Assembly: GCF_000003815.2 (NCBI RefSeq)
Contig: NC_049979.1
Coordinates: 14,557,459-14,621,458, forward strand
Direction: 5' to 3'
DNA from: Branchiostoma floridae
Lineage: Eukaryota > Chordata > Leptocardii > Amphioxiformes > Branchiostomatidae
DNA length: 64,000 nt
A program made the translations under genes and the position numbers. Shown here one piece after another: positions 43,701 to 55,700 of the stretch (position 1 is its first letter; the number at the start of each line of letters is the position of its first letter). The notes beneath the pieces are model-generated. The model saw nothing but the letters and a program-made list of their open reading frames with translations, did not search any database and was not told the DNA's origin.

Positions 43701-46700
43701 AGTGGTCTCACAAGCTGGACGAATAGTACAGATGATTAACTATAAGAAACCAATCTTATCTGTTACCAAAGGTGAAGCAACTACATGACAAACATGTACA
43801 ATATAGTGAGATTCTTTTGGCTCGAAGCTTGTCAGGATCTGTGGTTATGGGGTAGATGGGTGGATGTTGTACGGTACATTTCTCTAATTCTAAATAAAAA
43901 GCAGCCAGGAAGGTGCTGATGCCTGACCTGGGTAGCTGGCAGCGTGGAGCTTGGGTTGTTTCCAGGTAGTCGCTTGTTTTTCTGACTGGGGCTGTTTCTT
44001 GAAGGATTGAGCCTGCCAGGCTGACCATCTTTTGCTGATGTAGATAATTTGTACCTATACTTCAGTAGAGAGGTATTTCAGGTTTTGGTTTAGGTAACTC
44101 AATATTCAAACCTTTGTCAAAGTTTGTGCAACAAATCCTCAGAATGATAGATATAGTGTTTCATGAAACCTGCAAAGAGAAAAGAGAAAGCCAGACTACT
44201 TGTCAAGATACAGAATATGTTATGTTACAAAACTGAATGTTTCTCGTGTTGGCACAAGTTTCATGGGCAATTTTAGAAGTTATATAGTCTCATAAAGAAG
44301 TAAAGTAGAATTGTATGATGAACTTTTCTCCAGATAGCCCAGCAGTCTTTCTTGGGGTCTGTCCAAGACTGCAATGAGTGCGACTGACCTCAGCAGCTAT
44401 ACCACTCCCAAGTTCAATGTACACAGTGATTGAAAAGGTCTCCCGGCCAAATAATAGGTTGCTACAACTGTTCTTTTGAAAGTGGTCCTACTGAGAAATT
44501 AACGAGTGGCTTATCCATGCCTCATCCCCCTCCAGGGGGCACTTGCTTTGTGATTTTCCTCTTGTTGGAACAGAGATATTTTAAGTAGTTGGGAATTATA
44601 GGGCTGGTCCTTTGGAATATTTCTTTCATTGTTGAGTATTCCTACTTACAGTCTCAGAGGTTGTTGAAGTGCCAATCACTGGGATGTGGGGAAAATTCTT
44701 TTGGGGGTACATGTAGGTATGTAGGTTTTGAATGGTGGTTGTGTTATGGATTCACAGGACATTTTGTAGTGGTGTTGGCTATTCCTGTATGAAAGGTTAT
44801 TTCAGTTCACGCTTACCAACGTTGGTTTGTTTGTGCTGGTTATGTGTGTGTGTGTTTGTGTGTTGAGGATAAGGAGACAAATAACCAAGCAACTTTCATT
44901 TCAATTCTTTGAAAGACAAGTAAATGTCCTTGTGCCCTTTGACCCCTCTGTGACCTTTGTCCTGTTTGTTTTTACAGGTTCTCCAGCTGACCGTGCAGAT
45001 CTAGAAGTCGGGGACGAGATTCTTGAGGTGAACGGGGAGTCTTTGGAGAATGCGACGCACTCGGAAATAATCGCCCACATTCACAAGGTGAGTAGGCTTA
45101 TCAGGTAGTTTGCTGTATAAAAAGTGGTAAAATTAGGTTGTTGTGCAAGGATATGTGTACCACAAAACCCTATCTACCAAGATGATGGAAATCAACCAGT
45201 ATCCTGTAGCAAAAATTATTAGCAGGAAGAGTCATATATTTCACAATTTTAGGTGTTATAGGCCGTATGTATATGTAGATAGTAAACTTAAAGAAATGAA
45301 TTGGTTGAAGAACTGCAGAAAAGTAAACACTTCATATCAGACCATAGTAAATCAGGCACAAAGTCCAAGGTAGACAAATGTTATTGCTAGGCAGGAGGAA
45401 GGTGTAACATTATCAGTAATGAATTAAACAAAGATTAGTTGGACAGAGGTTCCCTTTATACAGTTACATATTTCATGTCAGCTTTTCCCTGTGAGAGGTA
45501 TGATATTTTTTATGGCTGGAACTGAAATGAATACTCATTTATCAAACTGTAGGATCTTGAATTTGAAGTTTCTCTGCCTTGCATATATTGAATTGAGGCT
45601 CTTTGATTTGGTCACAGGAACCGAAAATGCAGCAAAAAAATGGTAATCAATTATCTGTCAGCGTTGTAGGTAGATCATTCTAAGGAGGTGATAAAATTGT
45701 ATTTCATTAGCGTGTGTGCCCACCTGTATCAGTCTGAGTTCATTATTTATTGATTGCCGTGAGATGACACGCTAATGTGTCTCTGCTGTAGCCCTTCGTG
45801 TGAAGACAGCCATCAGTCTAACTTAGCGACTTTCCTTGCATCAAGGAAGACTTACGACTCCCTCTAGGCCTTGTGATCATCACGCTAAGGTCAAAAAGTT
45901 ATGTATAAGTTGGGATGCTGCAATGTCATATCTGTCCCTGTGACCTTTGTAGTTCTAAGCCTGTACATTGTGTATGTGTTCATATACTACACTTCATAGA
46001 AGCATAATATAAGCCAGGTAGCCTAAACATGGCAACTCTCTGAATTTTCTAAATATGCTAGTTGTTTAGACATTGTTGAAATCATGCCAGTTAAGGACAG
46101 AAGCAGATTATTGTCCCAAGCTTTATTGAACATGTTGGAAGTTATTGCTGCTTCAATGACTTGGTGAAAGAAAATCCTGCATTCTGAAATATTCATTATG
46201 ACAGAACTACTTTTAACTTTTTACTGGTGGAATTTTGCGCTGCATCTATTAATGTCACATTTGGCTCAAAAGTGGTTTGGAACATTTATTAGTATTATCA
46301 CACAGTTCTTCTGGTGAAGAGATTGCACTGAATTCCATTTTACAATCTTCTGTTTTGCCTATTGGATAAATCCCTTGCAGTGAAGTCCTTATTTCTTCCC
46401 TAGTCACCTGTTGTAGCATGTTTAGGGTGGGCCTGCTGATATGCTGGAGTGACTACAGATATTGCACACAATCCTGGTACTCCTTCATGCACCATGTAAG
46501 CCCCATCCCCTGAGGCAGTAAAGTGCTGCACCCTTTTCTTGATCCACTAAACTGTAGCACAGAAAACAATTACTTTCATCGTTAATCCAGGGGTAGGGAG
46601 TGAAAGCAGTGGAACAAACTTTCCCTTGAAACCCTGAGCAGCTTCATTAGTCCATACAAATCCCACAAATTTGGACAATACTGGTTGCTTTTTTCACAAG

Positions 46701-49700
46701 GGTGGTGTGGATTTCACTTTCCCATGGGTGGCCTTTCAAAGGCAGCTTTGTTTCTCAGATGTTATTAAAGTTATTATAGTGTTAGAGAAATAACTCTTAA
46801 AAGTGTGAGTCGTAGAAAATGATACTAGAAATTCTATGATCATAAATACAATTACTAAATGTCATTAGTTAATTATTGGTTTACATTGACGCTCAGTTAT
46901 TGGTTTACATTGACTAAGACTTTATAGCAACTATTTAGTTATATTTGAAGGGCTGTTCTTGAAAGAAACTGAATAACTTCATGACTGTATTTCTTAAGGA
47001 TGTCCTTTGTAGTAGAACATACATGACTTCTTTCTTATTATGTAAATCTTCTCTCTTTTTGTATAAATAGTACACCCACATAGCTTTGGCATTTCCTGGG
47101 AAGAAAGAAAGAAAAGAGTTGATGTATGCATGCTCAATGACTGATGATGTATTTTTGTGTTTCAGTGTATCAAGTCTAGAACAATATGTCTTCGTGTCAA
47201 GAGGCGCAATGGACTTCCACCTGGTAAGAACTCAGACATACTGATTACTATCTTATTATGAGTAAAGGCAGCTTAGCTAACGTAGTCAATATACACTGTA
47301 CAAATATTGTTGGAATATTTCAATCATCATCCTATAGTCCTACATCTGTTGATGTAGGTAAATATAATGCTATGTATAGCATCTTGTATTTCCTGTAGGG
47401 CACGTTGAAGTTTGTGGTATTGATTGTCCACAATACTTTACAAACCTGTTATATACTACCAGATAAATGGAAATTTGGCTCCATGATTCATAGTTGGCAT
47501 TTGTGTTGGTGGCAATGGTTGAACATGATGTTTGGTCACATCTGCTCCATATAGCCTTGGTGTGAAATTTATTTTGTGTAAAGTCTATTATCTGTGAAGA
47601 GATGAAAGCTCCTTCCTTTAGTCAAAAGGACAGATGTATATCTTATCTCCATTGAGTACAATCTTCGCTGGTATTTAGCGTGGGCTTCAACAAAAACAAC
47701 ACCTGCAAGAGTGCTGAATTGGCAGAAACTGATGTTGCTAGTACTGCATATCACAGACTAGGCATATCTAACCAGTTTTGTTGGTATCGTAGGGAAATTG
47801 TCTTTTGAAATTGCCTTGAAAATGCATTTTGTATATTATTCTTCTTGCTGTTGTTCAACTTCTTATAGTTGATGAATAATGATGGTCTATGTGTATATAC
47901 AAGTTCTTCAAAGATGACTATGGTGTGTATGACTAAAACTACAGAAGTCTTTTTCTCCATAGGAATAAGGATAGCTGTCTTTGTGTCTGGTAATAGGTAA
48001 CCAAAAAAATGTCAACTTGGGATGATAACTAAGGTAATGTTTAATCTGTATGATCAGTGTTTGCTATTTACTGCCAGAGAGACCCAGTGGAGATATGAGT
48101 TTATGCACATGTTTCTAGTAACAGCTGCAGGGTGATAGAGACTTGTAAAAAGGGCAGGAGGTATGTCAGCTTTCCCTCCTGAGAGGTTTCCATGTCAGTT
48201 TGATTTTTGGATATCATTAATGAAAGTGACTACATCATAGTGAATGTTAGCACAAGATTCACTTCACTATTAAGATCCACTATGAGATTATACTGTGTGG
48301 TATGCCCCCTCGCCATATACTTCTCATGCCCAATACCACCCAGCTACATCTATAAAGGTAAACAAACAAGTTCTAGATTTAGCTCCTTCTGTCATGTGAA
48401 ATCATTGGAAAATTATTCATATAAGGATAGCAGCCAAATATGTTACCTGTTTTGGCTAGTCTTGGACCTCTTGCCTTTACTGTTATTTTGAATAGTTGCT
48501 CTACAAAAAATGTTACAAGATATGTTTTGTTTATCATCATAGCAGGCTTTTCAGAAAGCAAACTGACTAAAGGAGAGTTTCCAGTGTGGAATTTGATTAG
48601 AGTATAAAAAGAAGGAAAACTTTTCAGTTGCTTCCTCTTCTTGTCTGGTTTCCATGAAAACCTGTGACCTTTTGCTCCAGTTGTTCCTAACATAAATCAC
48701 CAGCAAGGCCTGGTCCCCCTGACCTTATCCATCATCGTTAGGTACGCTTGGTGGAGGAACTGAGCTGGACAAGTTTATAGTGTGAGGTCCAGTTTATCAG
48801 AACTTGTATTGATGGCAATTAACAGGTAGGTATTGATTACTGAGTCAGAAACAGACAAATAATAAAACCATGATTACCCTCTGGTATAAAAAAGTTAGCA
48901 GATGGCAGACATTTTGATGTTTTTTTCCGATTATCAATTTATGGACTATTATCTGATGGGTTTTCTACAACATTGGTCAACAGCTTGAATAGATTGAAGA
49001 TAGATTGGTAATCCTCTACATATATATTACAGGAAGACCAAACTTATCACTGTTGTACCCTGTACACTATAGTATATAATTTCTGACTCCTGGAATTACT
49101 GATGTGACTGATGGGTATAAACAAACACATAGATAAACATAGCCTAGATGCCAGACCTGGCCTGATCTCAATAATATCTATCAATAATATCTATGTGTTT
49201 CTCAGGGTCTAACTCAGTTGGGCCTTCAGAATTTCCTTGGGGACATGTTCACCCTAGAGCCAAAGAGTTGGCCTGTTAAGGCCCTGGAAACCGTCTGACA
49301 TCCAGGCTGAGATAGACAGAGAAACCATCAATACAAGATTTGTTAGACCTGAAAATAGAAATTAGAATGCTTCTTAATAGCATATGCAAGTTGAGAAGAA
49401 AAGATGTGCAAATTTTATCAAGCTGTCCTTAATATACTGATAACCTTAGTGTGTGGTATTTTCAGACAGATGTCAAACATGTATCAAAATTCAACATCTT
49501 TCATCTAAAGCTTTGTTTTTCAAGTCAGACATTTTTAGGGATGGACAGATGTTGGCTGCAGAATTCCTACTATGATGCATGGGATGAGACAGCTGACATT
49601 ACTTGACAAATGCAGTCAACAGATCTAAAGTTAAGGGATGGCCCATTAAGGGTTTGGGGGGGAGGTCTTTGCAAATGTTGAAAAGATTTTGTCAACAAAC

Positions 49701-52700
49701 AGTTTTTTTTTTTCATTTCTGTCTTGTTCTTGTTCATTTGTCTTCCTTGCTGTCACGATCATTTCTGCAAATCTCCTTTGAAGGTTCCCTAATAAAAACT
49801 GAAAGAAACATATTATTCACTTATCTCTGTTAGAGGCAGCATAGACCTAGAAGCTGTCAGTTTTATCAGGAATGAATTTTTCCAGGGAAGATGGAATTAA
49901 AGAGCTCATCAGCTCCCATTGGGAAGAATTAGCCCAATTTTCAGGCTTCCAGCTAGACTTGGCATCAGTCCTAGGACCATTCCCTGGGGTGTCAGATGCT
50001 CATAATGATTAAAAGCTTGGTGTATCCTCAATGAGCCAAGAAGTAGGGAAACCCAGGGGGAAACCTGAACATGTTTTTCTAAGCCTGATAGATACAGCTC
50101 AGGTCATACTAACTTGCTTTCATTACCTGGACTTTGTTAAACATAGGTCACCTGTATGATACACAAAAACACACTCACTCCAGAATTTTAGTAGTCAATG
50201 TAGAGTGAGAAGTGTCTGTATGTTGTGAATCAACTCTGGCCTTTTGATAACTAATGTCAGCCTGTGATAATTAGATGGTCCTTCATGTTTTTGCAGGCTA
50301 AAGGATGATGACAATTTGATGGGCAATGAAGAATGTTCAGTCATTTTGTTCATCACTGCAGCTGTGTATTTACAGGGTTGTTAGTTTGATGTGAATAATA
50401 TTCTTATGGACGTGTATATTGAAAAAGCACTTGTCCAGGAGTGTTTTATCATCATCTTGTAAATTACTCTTCATAGAAGCAATTCCTATGAGTATAATGC
50501 AGCTGCTATTGCAGAAAGAGTGCAGTTTGCAGACACACTCTGTTGTTTATGTTTATTTCGATCACCTGACATGTCACATGACTTGTGACATCGTTCAGTT
50601 AGCCAGACATACGTGAGAGATATGTTGTATCTATTCCTCTTTATGCGACCTGAAATTCCAAATTTGTTCAGAAATTCCAGTCACAAGACAGAGGATTCAG
50701 CTCGACCGGCCTCCGTGAACTAGACCCTGACCTTCGAGCCCCTTCCTGTAGGTTTTTCTTTGTCTGAATTCCTCAGACTGTACTGACAACAGAAAAAGCC
50801 AAAAACATTTGCAGCATTTCAATCAATATTCCAATAATAGTTCGTCTATGGAAAGGTTCCTCTGGCATAAATCTATGCCTGTAATGCCTACCCTGGCCCC
50901 ATGCTATGCTAGGAATGCTTTCCCCAAATGGGGTCGTGGGATATATCAGCTTTCAGGCCACAGGATCTTCAGAGTTTCAGGCAGGGGCACTGGCTGGAGG
51001 GGGACAGGTTAGCAACAGCAGCAGCTTCCTAAAGGTGAGATGGTATCAGTGTCCCACAGATGTAAACATGGATCATTGTTGTGTTTTTATTCTTCGTCTT
51101 TCTACATGCAGCAGCATGACTTGAGTTTGTTTTTGTACCTTTAGTAAGAGCAGGGGGTGTTCAAGGCTTCCTGGGTGGCTATTCAGCAGCTATCAGGTCT
51201 GTTTCAGCATGACTGTCATGGTGCAGATGCAACGTTACGGTGTCAGTGCCCTTTGTTGACAAGGTGGGCCTGAGAGCTAGCTGTTAGGTGCTTACACAAA
51301 CAAAAAGATTTTACAAATGCTGCTGGCCTCCCCCTCGTGCATCTTTTAGAAAAAAAGCCTGTGGTCTTTTGAGGTGACCTTTGTTTGCTAATAATATGCT
51401 CATTATCTTTATTTGGAATGCTTCTGTATAGACTTCTTTGACTTTAGAGTCGCAGTAAGGTTGTCAGTGAGCCGTGAGATTGCTAACAGGCAGGTTTAGG
51501 GATGGGGATATCTCCTGAAGGTAATGGGATGATGGTCATGTAAATTTGAGGTAAGTGACGTAGCCAGAGATAATGCTCAATTAGACATTACATGGTTGGT
51601 TAAAGGACTAACAACTTATCCCTACACATGTACATGTCATTCCAAGTCTTGTTACAAAGAAAGCAAGGAAACCTGTATCTCTATGATCCTACAACATGAT
51701 ACTCTGCCTTTACTGTTTGACTAAAAATTTAATTAAAATCAAGTGGTTAAACCTGCGTAAACTTTACTTATTAAATTAAATTACAGTATTGGTTTTGTGT
51801 TATGAATTTGTGGTGCCATTAATTCAATCCATGTGGAATTATTCAACCCTGAGGGATGCAGCAGGCTAGTCATTGTGCTTCCACTTGACTGGAATGTGTC
51901 CTTGCACTTACTGTAGGCGGTGTGTTTTGAAAAGTCGGTTTGTTGTGTGAGGATGCGTAGCATTCCATCTTGCCATTTCAGCCCTGGAATTGTTCGTGTA
52001 CCTGTACAGGCATTTCTTGTTTCCTCTTCTCTTTCTGGGATGTGGGCTTATGTCGGGATGGGAACAGTAGGTCGTACTATCTGTTTATGGGACTATCTTA
52101 TCTTTATAAGCTAGACAATTTACAGGCTTTGCAGCAGATTTGGGACACCAAGGGCCATTTTTTGGGCAGTAACAAATCCATCTAAATGACCCCATTGTTT
52201 TAGACAAAACAGCAGTAAAGGCAGTGCTGTACATATGTCAGAGCCACTCTGCGTCATCCTCCCATAGATGTCTACAAAAATTTTAACGATGTGTGCAAAT
52301 AGTCGTAGTCCATTCTGGAAGGACATGTTGAGATCAAACGACAGATACCTAGTAATAATCTACTGCATTCCTCAACACAAAGATACCATGTCAACATGCA
52401 CTGTACTGTAGAACACTAGTAAGTAGTATACTACCACCTGAAATGAGCAAGTCCGCTATGTTTTGGTACATGTGTCGGGAGTAAACAGTACTTGTTTGCA
52501 TTGTCCCTGTTGTAAGTGTACTGAGCCACCACAAACACTCAGTCAAAACTCTAGGGCAAGTGTAAAAGCTGTTGTCTTTGCAAACTGGGAAAATTGTTTC
52601 AGTTACCATTCTTTTAGCCCCTGCTCAGTGGGGTAAGGTTTGCTTCATTCAGCACGCGATGGCATTCCTCTGGTCGGAACGTCATGTGACCACGCTGGTA

Positions 52701-55700
52701 AACGTGTACACAATAGCGTACTTATATAACGGCCTTTCTGATTATGGTGAGAACCAGGCTGACTACCCGATTGGCGCGTCCCAGCCTGTTTACATACTTG
52801 CATACTTGTTTATCGATTAGCTTGTGTTGCTGCCAGGCCCCTTTAAACTTTGTACCGGGGTGACTCACTGATAACAACTCAGGAAACGGTCAATGCATCC
52901 AGCTCAGCCAATCAGGCATCCAGCTCAGCCAATCAGCTCCCCTTTTCCTTTATCAAGGGCGTACTTTAGCTGGAACTTAACATTGTAACGTTTCGCGCTA
53001 GTGATACAGTACAGGCGGTCTGCAAGGTTTAGGATCGTAACCATAGTTAGGTGTAGAATGTAAATCTAATTCTGCAAAGGCCTCCCCAGAACAGGTAGCA
53101 CGTTGGAGGTAAGAATGTGCGGAGGTGGTGGGTGATGATGGTATGTGAAGGCTTTATGCTGTAGCATCTTGGTTAATCAGTAACTCGGTGAATAACGCTG
53201 CAGTTGAATCAGTTGTGTTTGACGGGTGTAGTGTACTGAGTGTGTTACGAAGGCTGGACAACCTGACAGGCAATGTTCATAGCTATTGTATTCATGACAG
53301 TTGTGATAACTACAGTCAGCAATACTAGGGGGTGGTTCCTTACAGTGATGCATTTGTTATATTTAAGTTGGCTTAAGACAGAAAGGTCTATAGTAAAGTT
53401 AATAAGAACTGATTCTGTAAGTCCTGTGTAGGGGTGGAGTGTGTATGGTTTTCAAGTTCTTGTATTCTCAATTTTGTGGTGTCTTACTTGCCTACTTTAC
53501 ACAGATTGAGGTAAAGTATTAATCTTCCAGGTATATCAGACATTGTGTGATGTTTGTCCCCACCAACACTGTTTTACTACTGGACAGATGTTTACCTTTC
53601 TTTTAGAAAAATCGGTCACACTTCATGCAACCTTGTGTTGTGGCTTCTAGAAAAAGTGTTGGTCTAAGTTCAACCCAAGTTGGTTTGCGTCTACTTTGCA
53701 AGGTGGGCTTACTTTGCTTTAACCAAATGTTTTGTTTGAGTTGCAACTGGCATTCGGGTTTGTGCCAATCAGAATCCTAGCTTATAAGATTATTTGCCAG
53801 CAGAAGTGTTTTTGTGAAGCAGCTTTGCAGCATAGTTCTTTTTGATGGTCTAAGGTTATGTTTTTGAAATATGATATGGTCTCAGTTTTTCCTGAGTATT
53901 TAATTGAAGTAATCTATTACTTCATGTNNNNNNNNNNNNNNNNNNNNNNNNNNNNNNNNNNNNNNNNNNNNNNNNNNNNNNNNNNNNNNNNNNNNNNNNN
54001 NNNNNNNNNNNNNNNNNNNNNNNNNNNTTTTAACTTGTTTTCCAGCTCATTTTCAGGATAAGAGTTTCTGTTTGAAGCACCCATTTTAACCTGTTTTCTT
54101 GTTCCTTTCCAGATCTTGCAGAATCCAATAATTCCATACAGCAAGCATATGTGATCGCAGTTGAGGACCAGGCAAAAGAGAGGCTAGAGCGGCTAGCCGA
54201 GAGGAACAGGGTGAAGCCCATTGATATGACCAACATGCCCGAACTGACTGACAAGTCCAAGTCGGACATGAACGGTGTTGTGGACAGCCCAGTCTATGTT
54301 ACCAGCATTCCCAGAAACGGACTCACGAACGGGGATCCCACGCTTCACGACGGAGGCAGCCCGGTGGAACTCTTGCACAGAAAGGACATTGTGGACGATC
54401 CGATCATCAGTCCGGTGAAGAAGGACTCTCAGAAGCTTGTGCTGGACTACGGGAAACTGAACGGGCCCAACGGTGCAATTGTGAATGGTAACGGTGAGCC
54501 CAGGGCAAACGGACCCACATCATTGCACCACGACGAAACAGACTTGAACGGGGACGCAGACCCTTTTGGGGAATCGAGTAGCGATACAACCATCCCGAGC
54601 AATAACTCCACGATGAGCTCAGACTCTACTGCACAAATGAACGGACCGATCGTTACAGCGAACCATGTGCCCAGTAATAATGTACCTCGAGAAGTGCCAG
54701 TTGATTGCCCGCCAAACTTTGTCGCCCAAAGCGGGATGAAGGACCCTCCCCCTGCATATACGCACCCTTCATCAGAGGCGAGCACCCCAATAAACACCCC
54801 TCAGACACCTCCCCCCACCCCGATCCATCCCCCGGATCCGAAGGAGACACAGGACAACACGAACATGGATCTTGCCGGGGCTGCCATTGCAGCATCGTCC
54901 CTCCCCGCGAGTAACTCTCCGGCGCCGCGCGGTGGGCCGGGGATGGGGAGCGCGCGGTTCCGTCAGCACCAGGAGGAGGTACGGAGGAGGAGGGAGGAGG
55001 AGGAGCGGCGAACACGAGAGGCGGAGCAGCTGGTGAGAGAGGGTTCCATCAGGATGAGGAAGCTGGAGGAGCACCCTGTGCCGTTGGAGCGGCAGCTGGA
55101 AGGGGTGGATAACCCGCTGTTCGAGGATGATGATGCCGGATCAGTGCCTCCAAAACCAGGCAGTGAAGCAAGGAAATCTGTTGGTAAGTCAAACATCAGT
55201 TATCTATTTTGAGATTTTCTGCAAAACAATATATGTAGCAGATAGGAGGTGGGGATCTCAGATCATATGACCCAGGTTTGACTGATCTTGGAGTTCCTTG
55301 AAAAACTGCCAGATGACCTCCATGAAGCACGCTCTTCCACATTCTGTTCAATTGATTAATAAGTTAAAATGATGGCAAAACTTTATACAGTATATCCTTT
55401 CTCTTATCAGTATGTAGGCAGGTGTTAATCAGTTTTTAGATTGAAAGTTACTGGTATGTAAGTTTATAATATTTTGAGTCTGAGAGAAAGTTTAGATCCC
55501 GATCATGTTACCTACCAACAAAAATGGGCTTTCATTCCCAAGTATGTAACTCATTGTAATAGGAACAACAGCCTAAAGGCAAAAGAGCTTTTCATTTTCA
55601 GTGTCTATGAAGGGCGTGTTCACGTACAATTGTAAGATGTTCAATTCTAGATGGTTGACTTTAAATGGCTCATTTACCAGTGCAAGGTGACATAAGACAG

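Larger units (their letters stand above)
29006..44977 (+). other. 16-kb intron splitting the PDZ domain
   Basis: The intron between the two halves of the PDZ. It contains the MITEs at 31561-32599 and 35462-35600, an assembly gap at 35487-35586, possible alternative exons near 34050-34310 and a 19-bp tandem repeat at 43151-43188. Many medium-length open frames occur on both strands, none with family or splice support. Confidence 0.65.
47224..54112 (+). other. Intron 5 region of PDZ-PALS1 gene
   Basis: A 6.9-kb intron between the PDZ exons and the PALS1 N-terminal exon. It holds a TAGCCTGG-type MITE at 49140-49309, the candidate internal promoter at 52861-53110 and a 100-N gap at 53928-54027, only 85 bp before the exon 5 acceptor. 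Confidence 0.6.

Noticed and set aside
25732-47223. PDZ exons as a separate small PDZ-only gene
   Set aside because: Considered seriously: exon 4 ends at a strong donor in phase 1 with no nearby in-frame stop or poly(A) signal seen, and exon 5 accepts that phase. The fusion model is preferred but unproven.
54447-55074. Several long reverse-strand frames opposite the PALS1 exon
   Set aside because: They are antisense shadows of a GC-rich coding exon whose sense frame matches PALS1.
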